NCBI GenBank assembly: GCA_947174985.1
Contig: CAMWLB010000014.1
Span: 1 to 19,415 of the forward strand
Origin: an uncultured Lachnospiraceae bacterium
GTDB taxonomy: Bacteria; Bacillota; Clostridia; Lachnospirales; Lachnospiraceae
Direction of reading: 5' to 3'
Length of the DNA: 19,415 nucleotides
The position numbers were made by a program, and so were the translations under genes. Below are positions 1-6,483 of the stretch, one piece after another (within the stretch, counting starts at the first letter, position 1; every line of letters begins with the position of its first letter). The notes beneath the pieces were generated by a model that saw nothing but the letters and a program-made list of their open reading frames with translations, ran no database searches and was not told the DNA's origin.

Positions 1-476
1 AAAATAGCGTCCTCCACAGCCACATCACCGCCGCCAACTACCGCCACGGTTTTGTTTTTAAAGAAAGCGCCGTCACAGGTTGCACAATAGGATACACCCA
101 TGCCCATAAATTCTTCTTCACCAAGAACCTCCAGATGCGCATGCTGCGCTCCCATCGCCAGTATCAAAGTTTTCGCCTCAAGGCTTCCTTCCGTGGTATG
201 CACAATTTTTACCGCACCCTTATCTTCGATTCCGGTCACCTCAGCTTCTTTAAACTCCGCGCCCACCTTTTCCGCGTGCTCCCGGAATTTCATGCCCATA
301 TCAAAGCCGTTTATCCCCGGCAGTCCCAGATAGTTGTCCACCTCATAGGTATTGAGCACCTGTCCGCCGCTCATGGGATTTTTTTCAAGCACAAGCAGCT
401 TAAGTCCCGCCCTCATCCCATACACGGCGGCTCCAAGCCCTGCCGGTCCGGAACCGATAATAATCAAATCATACAT
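1..476 (-). CDS. trxB: Thioredoxin reductase (NADPH), 5' part, cut by window edge
   Basis: This is the N-terminal 158 residues of a flavoprotein that passes electrons from NADPH via FAD to thioredoxin in the cytoplasm. The FAD-binding GSGPAG motif is at residues 8-13, the redox-active disulfide motif CATC at 131-134 followed by DGAFF, and the start of the NADPH-binding GGGDVAVEDA motif lies at the cut edge. The ATG at 474-476 is preceded by AGAGGT at good spacing. The order FAD motif, CATC, NADPH motif is that of low-molecular-weight thioredoxin reductases. The C-terminus lies outside the window. A candidate promoter lies at 545-573, in the gap to aspS. A related ferredoxin- or NADH-dependent reductase cannot be excluded without the C-terminus. 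Confidence 0.93.
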   Translation of the reverse strand, partial: MYDLIIIGSGPAGLGAAVYGMRAGLKLLVLEKNPMSGGQVLNTYEVDNYLGLPGINGFDMGMKFREHAEKVGAEFKEAEVTGIEDKGAVKIVHTTEGSLEAKTLILAMGAQHAHLEVLGEEEFMGMGVSYCATCDGAFFKNKTVAVVGGGDVAVEDAI

Positions 477-544
477 CTTTACCTCTTTTCTGTCCGTCCT
501 CCATCAATCGCCGCTTCTGCCGCAAAGAGCGGACCCTTTCGATT

Positions 545-573
545 AGTGTACCAATTTTTTGCTAAAAATACAA
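545..573 (-). promoter_or_regulatory. Candidate promoter of trxB
   Basis: On the minus strand TTGTAT (568-573) and TACACT (545-550) are separated by 17 bases, about 70 bases upstream of the trxB start and downstream of the aspS stop. No clear intrinsic terminator is seen after aspS, so trxB may also receive read-through. Confidence 0.45.
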
Positions 574-610
574 CTGCCGCAGCTTTTTGACTCTACCACA
601 GCATTTCACT

Positions 611-1936
611 CTAAGGCGCCACCCTGTTGATATCCCTCGGAAAAAGCGACGCATACCTGACATTTTCCAGCATAAGCAGACGGCTTGTGAAACGTTCCAG
701 TCCAAGGCCCAAACCGCCATGCGGCGGGATTCCGTATTTGTGCAGCATCAGATAACTTTCAAACTGTTCCGGCTCCAGCCCAAAACGCTCCATCTTTGCA
801 ATTTGCTCCCGATAATCATGAATCCGCTGTCCGCCTGTCGTAATTTCCAGTCCGCGGAACAGCAAATCAAAACTTTCCGTTACCTTTTGATTATCCCCGC
901 TTTCCATTGCGTAGAAAGGACGCTTTTCACTTGGATAACGGGTCACAAAAACAAATTCGCTCCCCGTCTCTTTTTGTATGAGTTCACAGAGCAGACGCTC
1001 CTCCTCCGGCTCAAAATCCTTTGCCTCATGTGACTGGCGGTGATAAACTTTTGCAACCATCTCCTTTGCCTCGTCAAAGGGAATTGCTGGAATATCACCG
1101 ATAACCGGCAGTTTGACATGAAGCAGCCCCAGCTCGTTTTCATAATGGCCTTTCAGGTACTCCATGGAAAACCGAAGCATTTTTGTTTCCATCTGCATGA
1201 TATCTTCAAAACTCTCGATGTACCCCATTTCAAAATCCACACCGGTATACTCGTTTAAATGCCTTTTTGTATCATGCTTTTCCGCGCGGAATACAGGCGC
1301 TATTTCAAACACACGCTCAAAGACGCCAACCATCATCTGCTTGTAAAACTGCGGACTCTGCGCAAGATACGCCTGTTTTCCAAAGTAGTCCAGTCTGAAA
1401 ATATTGGCGCCGCCCTCCGCGCCCGCCTGCACAATCTTCGGCGTGTGGATTTCCGTAAAATGCTCCCCCATCAGAAATGTCCGGAAGGCATTGGCAATCC
1501 CTTCCTGCAATTTAAAAATAGCGCGCTGGCTGCTGTTCCGCAGCGTAACAGGGCGGTAGTCCAGCAGATTTTCAATCGAAGTGTCCACCAGCTTCTGATT
1601 GATGACAATCGGGCTCTCTTTATGCGGGACAGATAAAATTTCCGCATCCTTTAACCGCAAATCATATCCTGTTTTGGAACGTTCTTCCAAGACCACCTCC
1701 GCAGTCAGTATGACGCAGCTCTCCTCCTTCAAAATCTCCAGCGGGAAGCCGGCATATCTCTGCTCATAGACGCATTGCAGCACCTCCCGCCCCGTGCGCA
1801 GCAGCACAAAGGCAAAATCACTCATTTTCCTGATTTTGTAGATACTGCCGTGAAGCCTTACCGTTTCACCTGCATGTTTTCCAATTTCTTCCGCCGTAAG
1901 AGCCGCCGGAATCGTGATTCCTGTTATTTTTTTCAT
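611..1936 (-). CDS. aspS: Aspartyl-tRNA synthetase, archaeal type, probably non-discriminating
   Basis: This 441-residue class IIb synthetase charges tRNA with aspartate in the cytoplasm. An OB-fold anticodon-binding domain fills about residues 1-100. Motif 1 is near 159-168, the AspRS-specific QSPQFYKQ at 193-200, motif 2 (FRAEKHDTKRHLNEY) at 216-230 and motif 3 (GLGLERF) at 410-416, ending in LFPRD..RVAP. The QSPQ motif and this C-terminus separate it from AsnRS. The length matches the short archaeal AspRS, not the longer bacterial form with a GAD insert. The Trp that discriminating archaeal enzymes carry after the conserved Gly of the OB fold is Ser31 here, which fits an enzyme that also makes Asp-tRNA(Asn) for GatCAB; this is inference. 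The start at 1936 has AGAGG upstream; the longer frame to 2062 begins inside the leader terminator loop. Confidence 0.9.
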   Translation of the reverse strand: MKKITGITIPAALTAEEIGKHAGETVRLHGSIYKIRKMSDFAFVLLRTGREVLQCVYEQRYAGFPLEILKEESCVILTAEVVLEERSKTGYDLRLKDAEILSVPHKESPIVINQKLVDTSIENLLDYRPVTLRNSSQRAIFKLQEGIANAFRTFLMGEHFTEIHTPKIVQAGAEGGANIFRLDYFGKQAYLAQSPQFYKQMMVGVFERVFEIAPVFRAEKHDTKRHLNEYTGVDFEMGYIESFEDIMQMETKMLRFSMEYLKGHYENELGLLHVKLPVIGDIPAIPFDEAKEMVAKVYHRQSHEAKDFEPEEERLLCELIQKETGSEFVFVTRYPSEKRPFYAMESGDNQKVTESFDLLFRGLEITTGGQRIHDYREQIAKMERFGLEPEQFESYLMLHKYGIPPHGGLGLGLERFTSRLLMLENVRYASLFPRDINRVAP

Positions 1937-2039
1937 ATTTAACCTCTTTTCTGCGCTGCTTTCTTGTACAAAGCCATATCCATACAAATTTGTGATTGCA
2001 GCGCAGACACAAACTTGCGGGTGAAAGATTTTTGGACGC

Positions 2040-2084
2040 AAAAAAACCACGCCGTAAACCATGTTACAATTTACCGGTGTGGTT
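2040..2084 (-). terminator. Intrinsic terminator in the aspS leader
   Basis: On the minus strand AACCACACCGGTAAA (2070-2084) pairs with TTTACGGCGTGGTT (2045-2058), with one bulged G and one A-C mismatch, followed by seven U residues (2040-2046). It lies about 104 bases before the aspS start, so it is a regulatory terminator. The 5' arm overlaps TGGAACCAC, which resembles the core of a T-box antiterminator. Confidence 0.8.
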
Positions 2085-2181
2085 CCATTTCCTACTCATC
2101 CGTTGGTCTGCCGCGGGCTCTTTTTCCACACAGGTACAACACTGAAAGCGCCTGTACCTGTGCCATGCACGAATACAAGCG

Positions 2182-2229
2182 CTATCTATCGTCGTCCCTG
2201 TGCGATTTCCGCATCTGCATCCGATACAT
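2182..2229 (-). CDS. Putative 15-aa leader peptide with three Asp codons
   Basis: The peptide reads MYRMQMRKSHRDDDR and stops at TAG. It has a full AGGAGG ribosome binding site (2236-2241) six bases before the ATG, better than that of aspS itself. The three consecutive Asp codons (GAC GAC GAT) directly upstream of a structured terminator and an AspRS gene match the logic of ribosome-mediated attenuation: ribosomes stalled for charged tRNA(Asp) would alter folding of the 2129-2162 stem. The distance from the Asp codons to the first strand of that stem is about 25 bases, longer than in the classic trp leader, which weakens the model. It is too short for homology to help. Confidence 0.5.
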   Translation of the reverse strand: MYRMQMRKSHRDDDR

Positions 2230-2279
2230 AACAAGCCTCCTGTAAAAGCCGCTTATGGAAGCGGTTTTCTTATTGACGA

Positions 2280-2308
2280 AGTATAGCACAGCCCGCATGA
2301 GGTGTCAA
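2280..2308 (-). promoter_or_regulatory. Promoter of aspS leader
   Basis: Consensus -35 TTGACA (2303-2308) and -10 TATACT (2280-2285) are 17 bases apart on the minus strand, with transcription predicted to start near 2273. An AT-rich perfect inverted repeat (2312-2337) lies directly upstream and could act as an UP element. Confidence 0.85.
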
Positions 2309-2311
2309 ATG

Positions 2312-2337
2312 AGAAAATTTTTCACAAAAAATTTTCT
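2312..2337. repeat. AT-rich perfect inverted repeat upstream of the aspS promoter
   Basis: AGAAAATTTTT (2312-2322) and AAAAATTTTCT (2327-2337) form an 11-bp perfect stem with a four-base loop. It abuts the -35 box of the aspS promoter. It could be an UP element, a regulator site, or a weak end point for transcription arriving from the cassette genes to its right. Confidence 0.6.
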
Positions 2338-2379
2338 TATGGTATTTTTGCTGATATTTCACCGGACTGCTCTTGTTAT

Positions 2380-2420
2380 GTTTGAAAGGGGGCCGCATAT
2401 TAATATGCCCCCTTTCAAAC
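2380..2420. repeat. Long imperfect palindrome after the last cassette gene
   Basis: GTTTGAAAGGGG (2380-2391) pairs with CCCCTTTCAAAC (2409-2420), and inside lies the perfect palindrome GCATATTAATATGC (2395-2408), leaving a three-base bulge on one side. It begins seven bases beyond the stop codon of the last gene of the cassette operon. Neither strand shows a U-tract, so it is not a textbook intrinsic terminator; a 3'-end stabiliser or protein-binding site is possible. Confidence 0.7.
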
Positions 2421-2426
2421 ACACAA

Positions 2427-2702
2427 TTAATAATGATCGCAACAGCCGTGATTAACTTTTTCTATGCGCCACTCTGTCTCCATTTGCCAAAGCCCTGTCG
2501 AACATAGTCTCTTATATTTATGGTCTATGAAATATGAACGATTTCCAGTATAGCAAACGGGGGTTGCACAATATTCATTGCGGTCTAACACCTCTCCCCA
2601 TTCAGAGCAAAGTGCATCTGCCTTAATTGGAAGAAGCCATATCGCAGCCAAAAACAGCAATACACCTACGGATAAATAATTTTTTTGTTTTCTCTTTTTC
2701 AT
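2427..2702 (-). CDS. Small secreted six-cysteine protein (copy A)
   Basis: This 91-residue protein belongs to no family I can name with certainty. It has a basic N-terminus, a hydrophobic core (residues 9-25) and a likely signal peptidase I site after ADA at residue 30, giving a mature chain of about 61 residues. Cysteines fall at 32, 45, 50, 67, 87 and 88. The motifs CSEW, YCATPVCYTGNR and GCC are shared with its paralogue at 3897-4175, with identical cysteine spacing. The ATG at 2702 has AAGGAG seven bases upstream; the ORF can be read back to 2732 but without a ribosome binding site. It is the last gene of the cassette, downstream of a propeller lipoprotein. A disulfide-stabilised extracellular peptide is likely; bacteriocin, signal or structural roles are all open. 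The pre-cleavage ADA/VEA resembles in style the NVEALA peptides of Bacteroidetes, but I do not claim homology. Confidence 0.85.
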   Translation of the reverse strand: MKKRKQKNYLSVGVLLFLAAIWLLPIKADALCSEWGEVLDRNEYCATPVCYTGNRSYFIDHKYKRLCSTGLWQMETEWRIEKVNHGCCDHY

Positions 2703-2721
2703 TTTTCTTCTCCTTTGTTTA

Positions 2722-2760
2722 TATATTTGCATTTATAAGATGCCTTAACTTAACAACTAT
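2722..2760 (-). repeat. Intercistronic repeat S3 before peptide A
   Basis: On the minus strand the motif reads GGCATCTTATAAATGC followed by AAATATA. It sits between the stop of lipoprotein A and the ribosome binding site of peptide A and matches repeats at 3805-3830, 4195-4243 and 7625-7672. The GGCAT...ATGYC ends are inverted, so each copy can form a small hairpin. Confidence 0.65.
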
Positions 2761-2774
2761 ATGACTCCTATCCC

Positions 2775-3740
2775 TTATTCATGTTTTTCAGCAAAATAAA
2801 AACGTCTATTTTCGCTGTCGGATATATAAATATTGCCCGCTGCATCAATATCCATATACATATATAGTTCTGTTGACGGCAATACAAAAAGTGTTTCAAA
2901 GACTTCGTCCTGCCTTGAAAAGCGGTTGACTGCACCTTTTCCGATAGACACCATGTAAATGTGGTCACCCCAATAGCAAAGTGCTGCCGGTGCGTATTTA
3001 TCATCTATCTGCGCTATCGGCGCAAGTTTGCTTTCCGCAACCTCATACAACCTATTTTCCCCTGACTGTATTGCCATGGTATTTTCTTTAATTTCAAATT
3101 CAAAAATATTTGCAAAATACATACTTTTTTCTCCGGCACATAAGTAACCAACGACTTCTTCCCCGATTTTTTCCCACTCACCATTTTTATAAGCAAATAC
3201 ATATGCATCCATTACATCCGCAGAAATTGCTGATACGTAAACAATTCCTTCTGCATCAACAGCAATGCTTACATATCTGCCTAATCCCTGCTGCGCATAC
3301 AAGGGATGTAAATAGTACATTTCCAGATACTGAAAATCAGACGTAAATTTTTGAACGCGGTTATTTTTACTATCCAACACATAAAAGCAACCGTCTGAAA
3401 AAGTAATATCCCTCGGTTCAGAGAAATTTCCTTCCTCCATTCCCAACGTTCCGAATGAATCCTCCTTGACAAAATCTTTGCCCAATTTTACAACACAGTT
3501 ATTTGAGAGGTCACATACATATATACTTTCATTGTATATGCAGATACCCCCCGGCGCTTCAATGCCAAGTTCAGTCAAATCAAGCTCCTGTAAATCATAT
3601 CCTCCCTGAATATCCGTGCTGAGTTTTAGAAAAATCGGCTCATTTTGTTTGCCGCAGGATGTCATCACCAAAGACGATATCAGACATAAGAGGATTATAT
3701 AACTTGTCCTTCTTATATTTATTGTTTTTTGTTTATTCAA
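2775..3740 (-). CDS. Beta-propeller (NHL-like) lipoprotein, copy A
   Basis: This 321-residue protein has a lipoprotein signal peptide with the lipidated Cys at residue 29 (MTSC), so it should be anchored on the outer face of the membrane. The remainder shows repeated strand motifs typical of NHL or six-bladed propellers: PGGICIYNESIYVCDLSNN, GNFSEPRDITFSDG.FYVLD..NNRVQKF, SIAVDAEGIVYVS and DIDAAGNIYISDSENRRFYF. Such propellers usually bind peptides, proteins or ligands; no catalytic motif is seen. The TTG start at 3738-3740 is chosen because GGGAGGG precedes it and it aligns with the TTG start of copy B; an ATG at 3815 has no ribosome binding site and would push the signal peptide inward. It is about 60% identical to copy B by eye and is followed by peptide A. 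Confidence 0.88.
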   Translation of the reverse strand: MNKQKTINIRRTSYIILLCLISSLVMTSCGKQNEPIFLKLSTDIQGGYDLQELDLTELGIEAPGGICIYNESIYVCDLSNNCVVKLGKDFVKEDSFGTLGMEEGNFSEPRDITFSDGCFYVLDSKNNRVQKFTSDFQYLEMYYLHPLYAQQGLGRYVSIAVDAEGIVYVSAISADVMDAYVFAYKNGEWEKIGEEVVGYLCAGEKSMYFANIFEFEIKENTMAIQSGENRLYEVAESKLAPIAQIDDKYAPAALCYWGDHIYMVSIGKGAVNRFSRQDEVFETLFVLPSTELYMYMDIDAAGNIYISDSENRRFYFAEKHE

Positions 3741-3804
3741 ATTGCTTTCCCTCCCTATTCCGCCTATAAAAACATGTGATTTTTTGTTTTCCAATACAAA
3801 TTTT

Positions 3805-3830
3805 GATATTTGCATTTATGGATACAGCAT
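3805..3830 (-). repeat. Intercistronic repeat S4 before lipoprotein A (degenerate)
   Basis: On the minus strand ATAAATGCAAATATC is shared with repeat S3 (14 of these bases exactly), but the upstream GGCAT half is degraded. It lies between peptide B and lipoprotein A. Confidence 0.45.
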
Positions 3831-3896
3831 CGCCACTGCTATGATATCAAAAAGCCGTTATGTATTAATTTCATGCCAACTTTTTTCAATGCATAC

Positions 3897-4175
3897 TTAA
3901 TTATATGGACAGCAACCATTATCCGTTGTCTCCACTCTATATTCCATGTACGGGTTCCCAAGTTCATCTATGCACATCCTCTGGTATTCTCTTTGCACAA
4001 AATAAGTACGGTTCCCGGTATAGCAAATTGGTGTGGCACAATAGCTGGCAAACCTAGCTGTTCGAGACCATTCACTGCAATAAGCTTCCACCTTAATCGG
4101 AAGTATCCACAGCGTAGCCACTGCCATCAGTACCGCTACTGCCAAGTAACCTTTTTTGTTTCTTTTTCTTCTCAT
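3897..4175 (-). CDS. Small secreted six-cysteine protein (copy B)
   Basis: This is the 92-residue paralogue of copy A. A basic N-terminus, hydrophobic stretch (10-27) and VEA at 29-31 define a signal peptide, leaving about 61 mature residues. Cysteines at 33, 46, 51, 68, 88 and 89 reproduce the spacing of copy A exactly (C-x12-C-x4-C-x16-C-x19-CC). Shared motifs are CSEW, SYCATPICYTGNRTYF and NGCC near the C-terminus. The segments between cysteines differ much more than the motifs, as expected if fold is kept while surface changes. AAAGGAG lies seven bases before the ATG. It follows lipoprotein B with one intercistronic repeat between them. Function unknown; an exported disulfide-rich peptide is the best description. 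Confidence 0.87.
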   Translation of the reverse strand: MRRKRNKKGYLAVAVLMAVATLWILPIKVEAYCSEWSRTARFASYCATPICYTGNRTYFVQREYQRMCIDELGNPYMEYRVETTDNGCCPYN

Positions 4176-4194
4176 CTTTTTTCTCCTTTACTTG

Positions 4195-4243
4195 TATATT
4201 GACATTTATAAAATGCCTAAACCCAATAATTTCACTAGGTTTT
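4195..4243 (-). repeat. Intercistronic repeat S2 before peptide B
   Basis: On the minus strand, directly after the stop of lipoprotein B, AAACC...GGTTT forms a hairpin, followed by GGCATTTTATAAATGTC and AATATA. The run AATATA/TGTC/GGCATTTT/TTTAGG matches repeat S1 at 7625-7672 almost base for base. Confidence 0.7.
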
Positions 4244-5221
4244 TTACTGTTTTTCAGCCACATAAAAACAGCCGTTCTCACTATCGGAAATATACAGATT
4301 ACCTTCTGCATCCACCTCCATATACATATATGGGCATGCCATCGGTAAGGCAAGAAGCGTATTAAAGGTTTCCTCCTGCGCTGAAAGCCGATTGACTGTC
4401 TTATATCCGAAAGATATCATATAAAAGCAGCCATCCTGATAGGCAAGTGCTGTCGGGGCATAACCGGCACGTATCTGTACCAGCGGCTTTAACTTTCCAT
4501 TCTGAATCATGTACAAGCTATTTTCTCCTGAACCCATGCTTGTTTTCTTTTCTTCCACCTTAAACTCAAAAAGATTTGCAAAATAGATATTTCCTTCTCC
4601 GGCACACAAATAACCAACGGCTTCTTCTCCAAGCTTATCCCATGAACCATCTTCCCTACGGTATATATAAGCATCCCACACATCAGCAGCATTGGTAGAT
4701 ACATAAATAACGCCTTTTTTATCAACCGCAATGCTTATATACCGGCTAAATCCCATTTTAGAATGTAACGGTCCTAAATAATATTCTTCCAAATATCGAA
4801 AATCAGACGTAAATTTTTGAACTCTGTCATTCCCACTGTCCAAAACATAAAAGCAATCTCCTGCAAAAACAATATCCCTTGGTTCGGAAAAATTCCCTTC
4901 CTCCATTCCCAATGTACCGTATGCAGCCTCTTTGATCAAATCCTTATTCAGTTTTACAATGCAATTATTGGAAATATCACATACATATATGCTGTCATTA
5001 TAAACACAAATACCGCCCGGCATCTTAATTCCTAGGGCAGCCAAATCAATTTCTTTCAAATCATAATCTCCCGAAATATCATAACCGCCGTCTGCATTTA
5101 AGAAATCTAAAAAAACAGGTGGTTCCTCCTTGCCACAGGAAGTAAGCAGCAATGCTGCTAATAAACACATGACAACCACACATCTTATTTTTTTCCTCTT
5201 TGTTGTTTTACACTTATTCAA
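4244..5221 (-). CDS. Beta-propeller (NHL-like) lipoprotein, copy B
   Basis: A 325-residue lipoprotein with the lipidated Cys at residue 29 (LTSC), like copy A. The propeller repeats are clear: PGGICVYNDSIYVCDISNNC, NFSEPRDIVFAG..FYVLDSGNDRVQKF, SIAVDKKGVIYVS and EVDAEGNLYISDSENGCFYV. After the lipobox a short repeat GGYD/GDYD is present that copy A lacks in part. The TTG start overlaps the TGA of the upstream permease by four bases (TTGA), and its ribosome binding site GGAGGAG lies within the last permease codons, which indicates translational coupling. The extracellular location and coupling to the transporter suggest a binding partner for the secreted peptide or the permease domain; this is inference. 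Confidence 0.88.
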   Translation of the reverse strand: MNKCKTTKRKKIRCVVVMCLLAALLLTSCGKEEPPVFLDFLNADGGYDISGDYDLKEIDLAALGIKMPGGICVYNDSIYVCDISNNCIVKLNKDLIKEAAYGTLGMEEGNFSEPRDIVFAGDCFYVLDSGNDRVQKFTSDFRYLEEYYLGPLHSKMGFSRYISIAVDKKGVIYVSTNAADVWDAYIYRREDGSWDKLGEEAVGYLCAGEGNIYFANLFEFKVEEKKTSMGSGENSLYMIQNGKLKPLVQIRAGYAPTALAYQDGCFYMISFGYKTVNRLSAQEETFNTLLALPMACPYMYMEVDAEGNLYISDSENGCFYVAEKQ

Positions 5222-6468
5222 ATTCTCTCCTCCTTCAAGGTGACCGCTACATTCTTTGCCCTGACTTCATGCATGCCCAACAAAACAGACACTATGCTAA
5301 ATAAAAATGCCACTGCAAACACAATCCCGATTCCTGCCGGATTCAGCCTAAGCTCTTCCTGATAAATTAAAATCTTTTTCAATGCAGGTGTAATCAGAAT
5401 TCCAAGTATACCGCCCAGCAACAATACCGTAAAAATTTCCGCCATAGTCTCCATCCTGATTCTGCATATTGTAGAGCCATAAGCAGCCGAGACCGCAATC
5501 ATATGCCGGCGCTTGTTTAAAAGCAGGAACATGGAACCCATGCAGCCCACACCTGAGAGAAGCAGGATGCTGATCGATGCAAACAGCCACCTGTCCATGT
5601 CATAATTGAAATCTTCCATCCTGCTTTTTAACCTCGCATATTCGTCATCCACACTGAAGTAAAAGCGATTATCTGCAGCATTTAGTTCCCGCAGCATTTG
5701 TGCGACAAGATCTTCTCTCCATTCATCGCCAAGATAACGTAAGAACAAAATACTCCTGAAATTAAGCTGTGCCGTATCCTGCTCCTGCAAATGTGCCATT
5801 GCACCGACAGGAAAAATGACAACCTTTTCCATATTGTTCCCTGTCGTATCATCTCCCTGCATAATTGTACTTTCTTCCAACGGCATGACAACCTTATAAG
5901 AATACGACTCACCATCTACGATAAGAGAATCACCTGCAATATATATTTCCCTCCCGATAAACATAATCTCTTCGCCTTCCGCAATGGCAGTTCCCGTTTC
6001 AGACAATTCCTGATAAGCGGTATTTCCCAGATACACAACGTCATCTTCACGGGAAAAGCCATAAAGATACACAAATAGATTTTCATTCATGAAATAGACC
6101 CATACCTCGTTAAATTGCTGTGACTTTGGAAAAAAGCTGTGATTCTGACATGATATAGCAAAAAGCATCGCCAAATCTTCTGTGTACCTTTCGTTTGCAG
6201 AAAACTGCCGATAAGTATCATAAGAAATACTATAATAATCATACATTTCTTCTTCGCTTCCGAAAGCCGCAAGCATTTGCTGCGTAATCGTGACAACTCC
6301 TTCCGCTTTTTTCTGTCTGCTTTCCTCCAAACGTTCTCTGCTTGTCATGACATAATTCATGCATGTAATAAAGAGACCCGCACCCAGCATAAAATTAGCA
6401 GCAATAAAAACATATATGGGCAGATTATAACGCAGATTGTGAAAAATTCTCTGCAATGAATATTTCAT
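5218..6468 (-). CDS. ABC transporter permease, FtsX/MacB type (half 2)
   Basis: This 416-residue membrane protein has the FtsX/MacB layout: one N-terminal helix (about 16-41), a roughly 250-residue extracytoplasmic domain, then three helices (about 295-317, 345-367 and 379-399). The segment between helices 2 and 3 (NKRRHMIAVSAAYGST) corresponds to the cytoplasmic coupling region of FtsX domains. Only one FtsX domain is present, so it likely forms a heterodimer with the permease encoded just upstream and uses the ATPase at 7672-8334. The family moves lipoproteins or peptides out of the membrane or acts in peptide sensing and resistance; it does not normally form a channel. GAGGAG lies eight bases before the ATG. 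The C-terminal tail (RAKNVAVTLKEE) reappears as a relic at 8337-8390. Confidence 0.88.
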   Translation of the reverse strand: MKYSLQRIFHNLRYNLPIYVFIAANFMLGAGLFITCMNYVMTSRERLEESRQKKAEGVVTITQQMLAAFGSEEEMYDYYSISYDTYRQFSANERYTEDLAMLFAISCQNHSFFPKSQQFNEVWVYFMNENLFVYLYGFSREDDVVYLGNTAYQELSETGTAIAEGEEIMFIGREIYIAGDSLIVDGESYSYKVVMPLEESTIMQGDDTTGNNMEKVVIFPVGAMAHLQEQDTAQLNFRSILFLRYLGDEWREDLVAQMLRELNAADNRFYFSVDDEYARLKSRMEDFNYDMDRWLFASISILLLSGVGCMGSMFLLLNKRRHMIAVSAAYGSTICRIRMETMAEIFTVLLLGGILGILITPALKKILIYQEELRLNPAGIGIVFAVAFLFSIVSVLLGMHEVRAKNVAVTLKEERI

Positions 6469-6483
6469 AACGACAACTCCTCC

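Larger units (their letters stand above)
2040..2273 (-). promoter_or_regulatory. aspS leader attenuator (Asp-codon leader peptide or T-box)
   Basis: The leader reads, on the minus strand: a small hairpin CCGCTT/AAGCGG near the 5' end; AGGAGG and a 15-codon ORF (2229-2182) with codons GAC GAC GAT; a perfect 10-bp stem CACAGGTACA (2153-2162) with TGTACCTGTG (2129-2138); then the terminator. GTGTGG (2126-2131), part of the second strand of that stem, can pair with CCACAC (2077-2082) of the terminator, an alternative pairing expected of an attenuator. The competing reading is a T-box, because TGGAACCAC sits at the terminator 5' arm and a short stem with GAC in an internal loop can be drawn around 2185-2226. 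The downstream gene makes Asp-tRNA under either model. Confidence 0.7.

Noticed and set aside
1937..2062. N-terminal extension of AspRS back to an ATG at 2062
   Set aside because: That ATG lies in the loop of the leader terminator, has no ribosome binding site, and adds 42 residues unlike the family; the ATG at 1936 has AGAGG.
2255..2455. Plus-strand 66-residue ORF
   Set aside because: It runs over the aspS promoter and two palindromes, has no ribosome binding site and low-complexity content; it is a chance frame.
2427..4175. Lactococcin 972-type or double-glycine-leader bacteriocins
   Set aside because: The small proteins have Sec-type A-x-A signal peptides and a six-cysteine pattern; no GG leader and no peptidase-containing exporter is nearby.
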